64,000 nt of DNA from Staphylococcus auricularis (GCF_001500315.1 NZ_LLER01000003.1:38310-102309); one strand, 5' to 3'; shown: positions 10,499-21,220, counted from the stretch's first letter. Numbers and translations: made by a program. Notes: generated from the letters alone by a model not told the origin.

Positions 10499-10800
10499 GC
10501 GGCCTCTTTTTTCAATATTATATAACGCGTCATCAAGTAATGCACGTTACGGTTTATTTTCAAATTGGCTTTATATTTAACACGATTTTAAAGAGTAAAA
10601 ATGAAAGTCGGTCATTTTTTAATCAACACGAATATTTAGGCTTCGATTTTTAAAATCTCTACACTGCTTACCCAATCAATTCTAAACGAAAAAGTAGGTC
10701 CGCACACGACGAACCTACATATATAATGAAGCTTTTAATTTTACCGTTACCTTGAATACGTACAAATAGCGATATTCAAATAAGTATAACCCACACAGTA
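10499..10800. other. Gene-free stretch between sucD and dprA
   Basis: These 302 bases contain the sucD terminator at 10689-10718 and otherwise no credible coding region. In S. aureus, from memory, the cell-wall hydrolase gene lytN and fmhC lie at this position; nothing resembling them is seen here. I see no repeats or attachment-site scars. Confidence 0.6.
10689..10718 (-). terminator. Terminator of the sucCD operon
   Basis: On the minus strand GTAGGTTC (10711-10718) and GACCTAC (10694-10700) close a short GC-containing stem followed by T5. It lies about 80 bases after the sucD stop. Confidence 0.7.
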
Positions 10801-11709
10801 TTACTTATTAATTGTTAATAAAGATTCATAAATATTGGCTTCTTTAGCCGCTTCAATTAATGTCGTACCGATTTCTGAAGGTGTATCAGCAGTTTTAATA
10901 CCACATGCATTTAATGTTTTAATCTTTTCAGCTGCAGTACCTTTACCACCTGAGATAATCGCACCTGCGTGACCCATACGTTTACCTGGAGGGGCTGTTT
11001 GACCTCCGACGAAGCCGACCACAGGTTTTGTCATATTGGCTTTTACCCATTCAGCCGCTTCCTCTTCAGCAGTACCACCGATTTCACCGATCATTACGAC
11101 AGCTTTTGTATCTTCATCTTCATTGAATGCTTGAAGTACATCGATAAAGTTCGTACCGTTCACTGGGTCTCCACCAATACCTACAGCAGTTGATTGACCG
11201 ATACCTTCTTCAGTTAATTGATGTACCGCTTCATAAGTTAAAGTACCTGAACGAGATACGACACCGACGTGACCTTTCTTATGAATATATCCTGGCATAA
11301 TTCCGATTTTACATTCATCCGGCGTGATGACACCAGGGCAGTTTGGACCCACTAGGCGTGTATGCTTACCTTCAGCATAACGTTTTACTTTAATCATATC
11401 GACGACTGGAATATGTTCAGTGATACAAATGACTAAATCAAGTTCTGCATCGATACACTCAACAATCGCATCTGCTGCGAATGGCGCAGGAACATAGATG
11501 ACAGACACTGTTGCACCTGTTTCTTGTCTTGCTTCTTCAACTGTATTATATACAGGTACCCCTTCTACGACTTGACCACCTTTACCAGGTGTCACACCTG
11601 CGACAATTTGCGTACCGTAGTCTAACATTTGTTTTGTATGAAACAGTGCAGTAGACCCTGTAATACCTTGAACCATTACTTTTGTATTTTTATCAATAAA
11701 TACACTCAT
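10801..11709 (-). CDS. sucD: Succinyl-CoA synthetase, alpha subunit
   Basis: The alpha subunit of the TCA-cycle enzyme that makes ATP (or GTP) from succinyl-CoA. It has the CoA-binding N-terminal Rossmann fold ([19 protein letters not shown]), the power-helix region, and the phosphohistidine motif [14 protein letters not shown], in which the His carries the phosphoryl group. The length (302) is standard. It starts 21 bases after sucC ends and is the second gene of a sucC-sucD operon ended by the hairpin at 10689-10718. Confidence 0.98.
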   Translation of the reverse strand: MSVFIDKNTKVMVQGITGSTALFHTKQMLDYGTQIVAGVTPGKGGQVVEGVPVYNTVEEARQETGATVSVIYVPAPFAADAIVECIDAELDLVICITEHIPVVDMIKVKRYAEGKHTRLVGPNCPGVITPDECKIGIMPGYIHKKGHVGVVSRSGTLTYEAVHQLTEEGIGQSTAVGIGGDPVNGTNFIDVLQAFNEDEDTKAVVMIGEIGGTAEEEAAEWVKANMTKPVVGFVGGQTAPPGKRMGHAGAIISGGKGTAAEKIKTLNACGIKTADTPSEIGTTLIEAAKEANIYESLLTINK

Positions 11710-11730
11710 CTTAGTGCTCCCATCCTTCCC

Positions 11731-12897
11731 TTACGCTTCGCTTACACTTTTAACGATTTTTTGTGCACCTTCTGCCATTGTTGCAGCAGGTTCAATAGCT
11801 AATCCAGATTCATGTAGGATTGCTTTCCCTTTGTCTACATTCGTACCTTCTAATCGAACCACGAGTGGTAAAGTGAGATCAACTTCTTTCACAGCAGCTA
11901 CGATACCTTCAGCGATAACATCACATTTCATAATTCCACCGAAGATATTGACGAAAATACCTTTAACATTTGCGTCACCTAAAATAATCTTGAATGCTTC
12001 AGTAACTTTCTCTTTCGTCGCGCCGCCCCCAACATCTAAGAAGTTTGCAGGGTTACCGCCGAAGTGATTGATCGTATCCATCGTTGCCATCGCAAGACCA
12101 GCGCCATTAACCATACAACCAATATCACCTTCTAATGCGATGTAAGATAAATCATATTTTGACGCTTCAATTTCTTTTGGATCTTCTTCTTCAAGATCAC
12201 GATATTCTAAGATGTCTTTGTGACGGAAAAGTGCATTGTCATCAAAATTGATCTTAGCATCGAGTGCTAGCACATCGCCTTCACCTGTCGTTACAAGTGG
12301 GTTGATTTCTACAATTGAACAATCTTTTTCAATGAACACATTGTACAATGCGAGTAAAAATTTCACGGCTTTATTGACGGATGCTTGTGGAATGTTGATG
12401 TTGAATGCAATTCTTCTTGCTTGATAAGGCATGAGACCCACAACTGGATCGATGACTTCTTTGAAGATTTTTTCTGGTGATTGTGTAGCCACCTCTTCAA
12501 TTTCAGTACCGCCTTCTTCTGATGCCATCAATGTCACACGGTCTGTCGCACGATCAATGACAAAACCTACATAATATTCTTTTTGAATGTCACAACCTTG
12601 TTCGATGTAAAGTCGTTTGACTTCTTTACCTTCTGGACCTGTTTGGTGTGTGACCAATTGTTTACCTAATAATTCGTTTGCATATGTTTCGACTTCTGAG
12701 AGTGATTTTGCGATTTTAACGCCACCCGCTTTACCTCGGCCCCCTGCGTGAATCTGCGCTTTAACCACATACACATCAGAATCTAATTCTTTTGCTTTAT
12801 CAACCGCTTCTTCGTCAGTAAATGCAACACGTCCTTCTGGAACTGCTACGCCCATCGAACGAAATATTTCTTTACCTTGATACTCGTGGATATTCAT
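11731..12897 (-). CDS. sucC: Succinyl-CoA synthetase, beta subunit
   Basis: The beta subunit binds nucleotide and succinate. The ATP-grasp domain (about residues 1-240; [18 protein letters not shown]) is followed by the CoA-ligase domain with [14 protein letters not shown] and [13 protein letters not shown] chose the ATG at 12897 because [10 protein letters not shown] is the conserved N-terminus and GGAGGATGGAGC lies just upstream. The upstream in-frame ATG would add 23 unconserved residues. This gives 388 residues, the normal size. It is the first gene of sucCD. Confidence 0.97.
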   Translation of the reverse strand: MNIHEYQGKEIFRSMGVAVPEGRVAFTDEEAVDKAKELDSDVYVVKAQIHAGGRGKAGGVKIAKSLSEVETYANELLGKQLVTHQTGPEGKEVKRLYIEQGCDIQKEYYVGFVIDRATDRVTLMASEEGGTEIEEVATQSPEKIFKEVIDPVVGLMPYQARRIAFNINIPQASVNKAVKFLLALYNVFIEKDCSIVEINPLVTTGEGDVLALDAKINFDDNALFRHKDILEYRDLEEEDPKEIEASKYDLSYIALEGDIGCMVNGAGLAMATMDTINHFGGNPANFLDVGGGATKEKVTEAFKIILGDANVKGIFVNIFGGIMKCDVIAEGIVAAVKEVDLTLPLVVRLEGTNVDKGKAILHESGLAIEPAATMAEGAQKIVKSVSEA

Positions 12898-13004
12898 GCT
12901 CCATCCTCCTGTTTTTTGGTTAATTTGCATCTTAATTATAAAAAATGAAAGCGCTATTGTAAACAATTACACGACGGTATTTTTGAATTATTTTAATTTT
13001 TTAA

Positions 13005-13775
13005 CTATTTGATCATCGATTTAATCGGTTCAAATGATTTGCGATGCACAGGGGTTACACCGAATTTATCAATCCCTTCGAGATGTTTCTTCGTACCATA
13101 GCCTACATTTTGCGCAAAATCATAACCAGGGTACTGTTCGTCTAACGTTGTCATATATTGGTCACGATATTCTTTAGCAAGAATACTGGCAGCAGCAATC
13201 GTCACACTCTTACTATCCCCTTTAATAATAGATTGTTGTGGTATTGCAACGTCTAACTGCATCGCATCTATCAGTAAATGCGTCGGCTGAGGGGACAGTT
13301 TGTTGATGGCACGCAGCATCGCTATTTTCGTCGCTTGGTAGATGTTGTATTGATCTATCTCTTCGACAGAGGCACTACCAATCGCAAAATCGATGAGCCC
13401 TGCTTCTAATTGTTGTTGTAACGCAGCGCGCTTCTTATGATTGAGTTGTTTGGAATCATTAATGCCAATGTATGCGTGATCTGGATTAAGAATCACAGCA
13501 CAAGCGACAACTGGACCTGCTAAGGGACCTCGCCCCACCTCATCAATGCCACAAATTAAGGCTGATGGATCTTGTTGATAAATCTTGTTCTCTAGTTGAG
13601 ACATTGTTTCATATTGCTGTTTAAGCTGTAAATCTCTTTCTATTTGTTTACGTCTCGAACGAAGCTCTTGTTGCACTCCCTTTCTTGAATCATTGTTAAA
13701 CGGAGATTGTTCCAGTGTTTCAATTGTATCAATCGTGGCGAGCGCTTCTTTAATTTGTGCGATGGTTAAATTCAA
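13005..13775 (-). CDS. rnhB: Ribonuclease HII
   Basis: RNase HII removes ribonucleotides embedded in DNA and RNA from RNA-DNA hybrids. The active-site signature ICGIDEVGRGPLAGPVV contains the first catalytic Asp-Glu pair, and further acidic residues occur in GINDSKQL and LLIDAMQL. The 256-residue length includes the roughly 65-residue N-terminal extension usual in Firmicutes. Its start lies 2 bases after the end of rbgA, so the two are cotranscribed and probably translationally coupled. Confidence 0.97.
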   Translation of the reverse strand: MNLTIAQIKEALATIDTIETLEQSPFNNDSRKGVQQELRSRRKQIERDLQLKQQYETMSQLENKIYQQDPSALICGIDEVGRGPLAGPVVACAVILNPDHAYIGINDSKQLNHKKRAALQQQLEAGLIDFAIGSASVEEIDQYNIYQATKIAMLRAINKLSPQPTHLLIDAMQLDVAIPQQSIIKGDSKSVTIAAASILAKEYRDQYMTTLDEQYPGYDFAQNVGYGTKKHLEGIDKFGVTPVHRKSFEPIKSMIK

Positions 13776-13777
13776 AG

Positions 13778-14638
13778 TTACACATCCATTTCTGTCACGA
13801 GATCAAAGGTAAAGGTACCTATTTTTGCATTACGGATATCATTGATAATGAGTTCTATTACTGCTTCATAGTCCACTTCATTTCCTTTTTGCAGTAACCC
13901 TCTGCGTCTACCGATTGCATCAAACCATTCTAAAATCGGCGCCTCTTTGTCTACTGAAATACTGTAATGATTAATCAAGCGATCATAATCATGTTCTATG
14001 ATAAATTCTAAGCCATAAATTGCAACTTCATCTAAGTGCACAATGCTGTCTTTAATCGCACCAGTTAGACTGAGTTTTTTACCTATTAATTGATCTTCAA
14101 ACTTCGGCCATAATATTCCAGGGGTATCTAGTAATTGTAATGCATTACCTACCTTAATCCATTGTTGTTGTTTCGTTACACCAGGTTTATTACCTGTTTG
14201 TGCAATGGATTTCTTCGCGAGTTTATTAATTAATGTAGATTTACCGACATTAGGGATACCGACAATCATTGCACGGATTGCACGTGGTTTAAGTCCTTTT
14301 TCTTTTTCACGGGCCATTTTTTCTTTCGTTGCTTCGATGGCAGCTTGTTCTACTTGTTTGAGCCCTTTTCCGTGTTTCGCATCGACTTCAACTGGATAGA
14401 AACCTTGTTCCTTAAAGTAACTTTCCCATTTTTCAAGTTCTTTTAAATTAGCCATATCTTTTTTGGCGAGTATGACAACACGTGGTTTTTGTTGTATCAC
14501 GTCGTCGATCATTGGATTACGTGAACTATAAGGAATTCTTGCATCCACGAGTTCAAAGACCACATCGACTTTCTTTAATTGTTCTGTTACTTCTCTTTTA
14601 GCCTTGGCCATATGACCTGGGTACCATTGGATTGCCAT
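13778..14638 (-). CDS. rbgA: Ribosome biogenesis GTPase RbgA (YlqF)
   Basis: RbgA drives a late step of 50S subunit assembly. It is a circularly permuted GTPase. The G4 motif (AKKDM, a variant of NKxD) comes first, then the P-loop GIPNVGKST, and DTPG ([10 protein letters not shown]) near the middle. The C-terminal ANTAR-like helical part follows. The N-terminus [16 protein letters not shown] is a signature of the family. It precedes rnhB by 2 bases. In S. aureus rbgA is likewise near rplS, but here a 6.5-kb block with the FecB-like gene and two yfhO genes lies between. Confidence 0.97.
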   Translation of the reverse strand: MAIQWYPGHMAKAKREVTEQLKKVDVVFELVDARIPYSSRNPMIDDVIQQKPRVVILAKKDMANLKELEKWESYFKEQGFYPVEVDAKHGKGLKQVEQAAIEATKEKMAREKEKGLKPRAIRAMIVGIPNVGKSTLINKLAKKSIAQTGNKPGVTKQQQWIKVGNALQLLDTPGILWPKFEDQLIGKKLSLTGAIKDSIVHLDEVAIYGLEFIIEHDYDRLINHYSISVDKEAPILEWFDAIGRRRGLLQKGNEVDYEAVIELIINDIRNAKIGTFTFDLVTEMDV

Positions 14639-14754
14639 GTGACTTCACCTTTCTCTCTTACAATAAACTTTCTTTATTTATATGAAATAACACAAATACT
14701 ATTGTAATATGTTTTCAGCGATTTCGCATGCGTTTTTGATTTAAAAATGATGTC

Positions 14755-14803
14755 AAAAAGAGACCCCCTATGGTTTCATATCATCATACATCGCCATAGG
14801 GGG
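14755..14803 (-). terminator. Terminator after the FecB-like gene
   Basis: On the minus strand CCCCCTATGG (14794-14803) pairs perfectly with CCATAGGGGG (14764-14773) around a 20-base loop, followed by TCTCTTTTT. It lies about 40 bases after the stop of the gene at 14846 and about 115 bases before rbgA begins, so rbgA should need its own promoter. Confidence 0.85.
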
Positions 14804-14845
14804 AATGTTATTACATATTCAAACATTCGTTTATTTTATCTTTGA

Positions 14846-15703
14846 TTATTCACTTAAATTGCTCATATCATCAACTAATTGTTCTGTTGAAATTAAGCCA
14901 CGTGATTTAGCCCAAAGTTCACGATCAGTAAAGTGAACACGGTTGTTTTTAACTGCATCTAGATTATGCCAAATATCGCTATCTTTTAATGATTGTACTG
15001 AGTCTTCATTTTCGTCAGCTACCATTAAGATAAGTCTTTGTGGATTTAATTCAGCTAATTGGTCATAAGTGAATTCTAAATAGTCACCATTCATATATTC
15101 AGGTACTGATTCTTCAAGTTCTTGTGTAAGTGAAAGTTTGAAATCAAGTACATCTAATAAACTACTCATGTATGATTTTAATCCATGTGCAGTTACGCCG
15201 CGTTCAGAAACGACAGCTGGTAATGTTTCAATTGATTTATCAATTGTGATTTTGTCATTGTTTGCTTTCATTGTTTCTTCATGTTGTTCTAAACGTTTTT
15301 GAGCTTCACTTTCTTTAGATACTGCATAGCCAATGATTCTGAAGACATCAATGTTTTCATTGTAGTCTGCGTTGAAGCTTCTTAATAGAAGTGTTGGTGC
15401 AATTTCTTCTAATTGGTCATAAATTTCAGAATGACGGTTTTCGTCTGCAATAATAAGTTGAGGTTGAACTTCTTTAATTTTATCCAAATCGGGTTCTAAT
15501 CTTGAACCTACTGATTTGTAGTCACCTACATGATCACGTAATGGTTGGATTAAATTATTTCTGTCACCATCATCTGCAATGCCAGCTACTTCCATGTCTA
15601 ATTCAACGAGTGCATCAACGAATGAATATTCTAAAGCTACTACAGTTTCAACATCGTCTGGTATAACTGCTTTTCCTGCGTTATGTTTTATTTCTATTGT
15701 CAT
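14846..15703 (-). CDS. FecB-like siderophore/iron-binding domain protein without signal peptide
   Basis: The 285 residues read as the mature part of a periplasmic-binding-type iron-siderophore receptor (FecB/YfmC-like). It begins with the usual strand, then VVALEYSFVDALVELDMEVAGIADDG, and includes LDKIKEVQPQLIIADENRH and a C-terminal lobe. It has no signal peptide, no lipobox and no cysteine at all. An in-frame stop lies 24 bases upstream of the ATG, so no leader can be added. The GGAGG ribosome binding site is well placed. No permease or ATPase gene is adjacent. It is divergent from yfhO, with its own terminator. It may be a cytosolic relative of siderophore-binding proteins. The fold is confident, the role unknown, and no Fur box was recognised. 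Confidence 0.75.
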   Translation of the reverse strand: MTIEIKHNAGKAVIPDDVETVVALEYSFVDALVELDMEVAGIADDGDRNNLIQPLRDHVGDYKSVGSRLEPDLDKIKEVQPQLIIADENRHSEIYDQLEEIAPTLLLRSFNADYNENIDVFRIIGYAVSKESEAQKRLEQHEETMKANNDKITIDKSIETLPAVVSERGVTAHGLKSYMSSLLDVLDFKLSLTQELEESVPEYMNGDYLEFTYDQLAELNPQRLILMVADENEDSVQSLKDSDIWHNLDAVKNNRVHFTDRELWAKSRGLISTEQLVDDMSNLSE

Positions 15704-15910
15704 AACTCTACCTCCAAAACTCAGTTATTTCTTATAATTTGTATTACCGTCGTTGAAGATTTAAAACATAGAGATATTACAATTTAAGTTTTAATATTCA
15801 CTTTGAAGTTAAACTTTCTAGAAATGCCACGAATTTTTAATAGTTATTTTTATCTATCTATCGCTAAAATTGATACAATTTAGATAAGAAAAATGGCTAG
15901 GAGTATGTAA

Positions 15911-18526
15911 ATGAGAAAAATATTGAGCTATTTAATCATCTTTCTAATCATCTCTCTCATTGGACATAGTTATAGCATCTACCGGTTTATTTATGACGGG
16001 GTATTATTTACTGGGCCAAATGATGGGATGGAACAAATGATTCCAATTCAAATGTATCTATTTGATCAATGGAGCCAAGGCCATTGGTTTTATGCTACTG
16101 ATTTTGGACTCGGTGGAGACTTCTTTCAAGATTTAGCCTACTACTTCTCCACAAATATACTCTTTATCATCAATGTATTAGTGATCCATGTCATACAACT
16201 TTTTGTCGACTTAAACACGGACATGCCCATGTTTTGGATGATCAATGCCATCATTATATCCATTATAAAAGCAACCATTGCCATGTTTGCGACGTGGATG
16301 TATGCCAAATATCTTACACGCAATCAATGGGTATCGGTACTAGGGGCGGCACTCTTTGTCATTTCGCCACTATATTTTAGATTTACCGTTTACTGGCCAT
16401 TCTTTAGTGATATATTTATTTGGTTGCCTTTACTATTATTATCGATTGAACTGTTCTTACGGCAGAAAAAAATATCATTATTTATTATTGTCGTCGCACT
16501 GTCATTAATCAATAACTTTTACTTCGGATATTATCAATTATTGACGGGGTTAATTTATTTTGCATTCAGAATCATATTCCAACACCGTAATGACATTGCT
16601 CGCCGTTTCGAGAGCATCAGTAAACTGTCCATTGCAGCACTACTTGGCCTTGGATGTAGTCTATTTATCTTTTTCCACAGCATTCAAGGTTTCTTAGGCA
16701 ATCGACGTACCAGCTATGATGTTAAAAACGATTGGATCGAACCCTTAAATGTAGATAACAACATTTTTTACGATAATTATCTGATTGTAATTCTATTTGT
16801 AGTGATTCAAGCGTTGCTTTCATTCAAACTGTATAAGCATTATTATTATAGATTATTTGCGATCTTTACTTGGCTTGCAATCATCGCTACTTTCTTCCCG
16901 ATTGTCGATCAAATCTTTAATGGGTTTTCAGCCCCTCAAAAACGTTGGCATTACCTACTTGCCTTTACAACGGCCATATTGATTGCACAGTACATCAAAT
17001 ACTTCAGTACTCAGTCCATCAAATGGTATACCGTTACGTCAGTCATTGCGCTGGCAATTGTGTTTGCTAGTGCCTATGGTGCAGATCATATCGTTGCTTG
17101 GGTGTGTTTTACACCCATTGTCTGCTTGTGTGGACTCTTTGTGCTCATCATGAAGTCACCGATCGACCGAAGACGTGTATTGGGACTCTATAGTTTAAGT
17201 GTCTTTATGCTTGCAATCCTTGTCACCTTTGTCTTCATTAAATATCAAATTTACTTTGAAGATCACCAAGAACGTGCGAATACCTATGAGGTAAAAGCAA
17301 GCATGTATGATACACCTCAACAACGTGAGCTAGTGAAGCAAATGGACCAGCAGAAAGATGCAGACGAACGGATTGATTGGCGTGTCAATGAACAAGATAA
17401 TACGCCGATGTATCAACACTTCAAAGGATTGAGTCTCTACTCAAGTATATTCGATCATCATATTTTAGATACGTATTACGACGATCTGAAAATTAACCTT
17501 AAAGAAGAATCTGTGAGTCGATACCAATCAACGAATGCACGTCAAAATATTGATAGTTTGTGGTCTGTAAGATATTTAATGCTGAAAGATAATCAGCAAG
17601 GTGTACCTGCTCATTTTTCCAAAAAAGCCGAAGAAGGACAATATCGCATTTATGAAAATGACTATAACTTAAATGGCGTTCGCATCAGTAATCACATTTA
17701 TAATGAAGCAACACTCGCGCAACCTATTGACCGAGAACACGCGATGTTAGATGGTATTGTGATGGCAAATGAAGGTAAAAACTATACACATAACGCACCT
17801 AATTTACTTAATCAAGCAGACATCACAACTGAAAATATCAACTTTGAAGATGGCAAGCCATACAAGTCGGAATCAGATATCAATCAACAACGACACATCA
17901 AAGTGACTCAAGATGGCGGCACGATCAAACTGTCATTACCACAATCATTACGAGAAAAATATAAAGACTTTTATCTTGAGTTAAAAGTTAAACGTGGAGA
18001 GCCTGATAGTAACTACACGGTGGGCATTAATGATTACGAAAATCACCGTCTCTTCAACGGTTCCACTTACAAAACAGGCATTCATAGACAGCTCTATCGT
18101 GCACAACCTGACGAAAATGGCAACATCAGTATTAACTTAAGTCCACAGGGTGGTTTCGATGTCACACTTAAAGGATTATACGGAGAAGATTATTCACGTT
18201 TACTTGCAGCACATCAACGCGACAATTTAAAATATCATTATACAGATATAAATAATAGCGTAAAAATTCAACTGGGTAATCATCAAGAAGGAATGGCTGC
18301 CGTGAATATACCTTATCGCAAAGGGATGACGGCTTATATTGATGGGCATAAGATTGAGCCAACAAGGGTAAACTACATGATGACAGGTGTTCCAGTGAAG
18401 CAAGATACGCACACAATCACGATTAAATACCGCCCACCTTACTGGTATACAATGATTATCGCGTCTATGATAAGCATCATACTCAGTATCTGGTTTGTTA
18501 GAAAAAATAAAAATTCTCATGATTAA
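15911..18526 (+). CDS. YfhO-family membrane protein (first of a tandem pair)
   Basis: A large polytopic membrane protein of the YfhO family (GT-C-like fold). In Bacillus and S. aureus, YfhO proteins act with the CsbB/GtcA system to put sugars on lipoteichoic acid at the outer face of the membrane. The N-terminal half (about residues 1-450) is a series of hydrophobic helices with PNDGMEQMIPIQMYLFDQWS early on and FGLGGDFFQDLAYY in the first extracellular loop. About residues 450-835 form a soluble, presumably extracellular, domain, and a last helix near the C-terminus (about 843-862) precedes a KNKN tail. The ribosome binding site is AGGAG. It is followed 16 bases later by a paralogue. Family is clear; the exact substrate is inferred. 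Confidence 0.8.
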   Translation: MRKILSYLIIFLIISLIGHSYSIYRFIYDGVLFTGPNDGMEQMIPIQMYLFDQWSQGHWFYATDFGLGGDFFQDLAYYFSTNILFIINVLVIHVIQLFVDLNTDMPMFWMINAIIISIIKATIAMFATWMYAKYLTRNQWVSVLGAALFVISPLYFRFTVYWPFFSDIFIWLPLLLLSIELFLRQKKISLFIIVVALSLINNFYFGYYQLLTGLIYFAFRIIFQHRNDIARRFESISKLSIAALLGLGCSLFIFFHSIQGFLGNRRTSYDVKNDWIEPLNVDNNIFYDNYLIVILFVVIQALLSFKLYKHYYYRLFAIFTWLAIIATFFPIVDQIFNGFSAPQKRWHYLLAFTTAILIAQYIKYFSTQSIKWYTVTSVIALAIVFASAYGADHIVAWVCFTPIVCLCGLFVLIMKSPIDRRRVLGLYSLSVFMLAILVTFVFIKYQIYFEDHQERANTYEVKASMYDTPQQRELVKQMDQQKDADERIDWRVNEQDNTPMYQHFKGLSLYSSIFDHHILDTYYDDLKINLKEESVSRYQSTNARQNIDSLWSVRYLMLKDNQQGVPAHFSKKAEEGQYRIYENDYNLNGVRISNHIYNEATLAQPIDREHAMLDGIVMANEGKNYTHNAPNLLNQADITTENINFEDGKPYKSESDINQQRHIKVTQDGGTIKLSLPQSLREKYKDFYLELKVKRGEPDSNYTVGINDYENHRLFNGSTYKTGIHRQLYRAQPDENGNISINLSPQGGFDVTLKGLYGEDYSRLLAAHQRDNLKYHYTDINNSVKIQLGNHQEGMAAVNIPYRKGMTAYIDGHKIEPTRVNYMMTGVPVKQDTHTITIKYRPPYWYTMIIASMISIILSIWFVRKNKNSHD

Positions 18527-18542
18527 GGCGAGGTAAAAAAGC

Positions 18543-21173
18543 ATGTTTAGAACTGTGTGGGCTAAGATTTGGTCTAACAAATATTTAAAGTTTTTATGTA
18601 TCACATTATTGAGTTTATTAGCCTCTCTCATTATTTTTATTCCTTATATTTATAGATATATAACTGAAGGTACTGTATTTAGTGGGAGCGGCGATGGATT
18701 CAGACAAATGATGCCTTTCCAAATGTATCTCTACGAACATTTCACATCGTTTGTCAGCTTCTATGACCATTCATTTGGTTTAGGTGGCGATTATGCGAAG
18801 GATCTCGCTTATTATTATTCAACCTCTCCATTTACATGGTTGAACTTTGCAGGTGTATGGATTGCAGAACATCTCTTTCATGCAAATCCACATGACATAA
18901 CGTTTTGGCCGACTGATCAACTGATATTTTCAATCGTCATGATTAGTATTACATTTATCATTTCTTATTATTTATTTAGCTACTTACGCTTTAAATTACC
19001 AGCTGTCATCATCGCATGTGTGCTCTATGCTGGTTCGACGATTGGTATTTATTTTAATTTTACTTGGTCATTTTATGGTCAATTAGTCATTTTCCTACCA
19101 CTATCGATATTAGGAATAGAACGTTACTTTAAAGAACGAAAAATCGGTTTATTCATTTTTGCGATTGCACTAACCTTATTTTCTAACTTTTATTTTAGTT
19201 ATTATCAAGCATTAGTGATGCTCGCTTACTTTGTGTATCGGACGATTTGGCCGCATCCAGCTGACATCGTCAATCGCTTGCGAAAAGCAGGAACAATCAT
19301 CACTGCTGTCATGTTAAGTGCGTTGAGTAGTATATTAGGATTCTATACCGGTGTTAGCTCATTCTTTAATAATGATCGGCTATCTAATCCGAATTATGAT
19401 ATTCCACCGGTAACAAGTTTTGAACGACAAACCCATTTATTCTCAAATGGGTTCTATATTACTGTCACAGTCATCGCACTTGTCGCATTATTTTCATTTA
19501 AACTATATAAACATTATTATTACCGCTTGTTTGCGATCATGACTTGGATCATGTTAGTCGGTGCGCTCACACCTTACTTTGACAGTATGTTTAATGGCTT
19601 TTCTGTACCGCAAAAACGTTGGATATACATATTTGCACTCTCAACGGCAGTACTCGTTGCGTTGATGATACAACATTTAGCAGAACTGTCACTCAAATCC
19701 TATGTTTTGGCATGTCTACCAGCACTTTTCATCATGATCATCGCAAATCTCTTTGTAACAGAAGAAAAACTCACTTGGATGATCCCGTGCTTTATTCTAA
19801 TGATCATTATCGGATTCATGCTCTGTGAAAAATCTCTATTTCGTGAAACGTGGACTTGGGTGGTACTCGTCGGATTATTTATCGTTCAACAATTCGTCTT
19901 ATTAGAAGATTATCACTATAATAATCTCATTAAATATGAGTCTACCCGACAAGCGATGGATGAAGCAGATTATCGCAGCCCTGCGTTACAAAATAAAATA
20001 GATGATATTCAGTCTACCCATAGAGATGACCCATTATCCAGAATCGATTATATGTCTACATATGGATTGAATAGTCCAATGCTTTATCATTTTAATGGCA
20101 TCGCACTCTATTCAAGCATTTTCGATGGCCATATCATGAAATACTATGATGATCTCATGCAAATTAATATGCATACAGATAAAAATAGCACCTATAGACT
20201 CTTATCCAATCGTGCCAATTTACTAGCCTTGTGGAATGTGCAAGATCGGATTCGAGAACAGCCAGATGACAATCAGCCCTATGGATTTAATGAGGCTGAT
20301 CAAGTCAATCATGGGGACAGTCATACATTTATACATGAAGAAAATACGGCAGATTATCCAGCGGCACATTTTACCGATCGCGTATATAATAGTGAAGATT
20401 TAAAATCACCTTTAGATAGAGAACAAGCGATGTTACAAGGGGTTGTGCTTGAAGATAACAAGCATGCCAATCAAACTTTCAAATCTAATCCGAACTTGAA
20501 ATCAGTAGCTTCTGTGAAATTGAACGATGCACATGTGACGAACAATGACTATTTAAAAGTGACTCAAAATGAGGGTGGCGTACAGTATCGCTTACCGAAA
20601 AATATCGCCGACCAATTCGAAGATCTATATGTAGAAATGGATTTAGAACTACTGACACCAGACAAAGAACACAACGTCAGCGTAAATGAATACACACAAG
20701 AACGTAATAAGTTAACCTATAAATACCGCCGTTTTGTTACGCCCGTGACCTATAGAGTGTCAGCAGATGAACGCTTGAACTTGAAGTTAGATAAGGGACT
20801 TTACCGCTTCAAACTCAAAGGCATATACGGTGAAAATTATCAAACGCTAAAACAAGCTTCACAAGAAGTCGACAATGTTAAAGTTACGCAACAAGATAAT
20901 GGACAATATCGCATCACGAACCTGCCTCATAAAGATGGGTATGTCGTTTTACCAATGGCTTATCGAGATGGCATGAAAGCGACGAGTGGCGGTGAATCAC
21001 TGGACGTACAACGTGGTAATGGTGTGATGACCGTCGTACCTGTCAACGCTGATACTTCAGAAATTAAACTCAGCTATACGCCACCACACTTTTGGTTACT
21101 AGCCATATTGTCACTCATTGGCATTATTTTAAGTATGGTATTTAGCTGGTGGATTCGGCGTAAAAGTAAATAA
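18543..21173 (+). CDS. YfhO-family membrane protein (second of a tandem pair)
   Basis: A paralogue of the preceding gene with the same layout and nearly the same length (876 versus 871 residues). The N-terminal hydrophobic half contains GSGDGFRQMMPFQMYLYEH and FGLGGDYAKDLAYY. Both copies share FKLYKHYYYRLFAI and a PQKRW motif near the middle. A soluble domain and a single C-terminal helix (LLAILSLIGIILSMVFSWW) followed by RRKSK complete it. It starts 16 bases after the first copy, so they form one transcript ended by the hairpin at 21185-21220. The copies differ clearly in sequence, so this is an old duplication. The two may glycosylate different targets, which is inference. Confidence 0.8.
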   Translation: MFRTVWAKIWSNKYLKFLCITLLSLLASLIIFIPYIYRYITEGTVFSGSGDGFRQMMPFQMYLYEHFTSFVSFYDHSFGLGGDYAKDLAYYYSTSPFTWLNFAGVWIAEHLFHANPHDITFWPTDQLIFSIVMISITFIISYYLFSYLRFKLPAVIIACVLYAGSTIGIYFNFTWSFYGQLVIFLPLSILGIERYFKERKIGLFIFAIALTLFSNFYFSYYQALVMLAYFVYRTIWPHPADIVNRLRKAGTIITAVMLSALSSILGFYTGVSSFFNNDRLSNPNYDIPPVTSFERQTHLFSNGFYITVTVIALVALFSFKLYKHYYYRLFAIMTWIMLVGALTPYFDSMFNGFSVPQKRWIYIFALSTAVLVALMIQHLAELSLKSYVLACLPALFIMIIANLFVTEEKLTWMIPCFILMIIIGFMLCEKSLFRETWTWVVLVGLFIVQQFVLLEDYHYNNLIKYESTRQAMDEADYRSPALQNKIDDIQSTHRDDPLSRIDYMSTYGLNSPMLYHFNGIALYSSIFDGHIMKYYDDLMQINMHTDKNSTYRLLSNRANLLALWNVQDRIREQPDDNQPYGFNEADQVNHGDSHTFIHEENTADYPAAHFTDRVYNSEDLKSPLDREQAMLQGVVLEDNKHANQTFKSNPNLKSVASVKLNDAHVTNNDYLKVTQNEGGVQYRLPKNIADQFEDLYVEMDLELLTPDKEHNVSVNEYTQERNKLTYKYRRFVTPVTYRVSADERLNLKLDKGLYRFKLKGIYGENYQTLKQASQEVDNVKVTQQDNGQYRITNLPHKDGYVVLPMAYRDGMKATSGGESLDVQRGNGVMTVVPVNADTSEIKLSYTPPHFWLLAILSLIGIILSMVFSWWIRRKSK

Positions 21174-21184
21174 TAAATGCATAT

Positions 21185-21220
21185 ATAGAGGACCTTGAGC
21201 CGTAACTGGAGGTCCTCTAT
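21185..21220 (+). terminator. Terminator of the yfhO pair
   Basis: ATAGAGGACC (21185-21194) pairs perfectly with GGTCCTCTAT (21211-21220), followed by TTCGTT. It lies 12 bases after the second yfhO stop. The T-run is weak but the stem is perfect and the position right. Confidence 0.7.
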
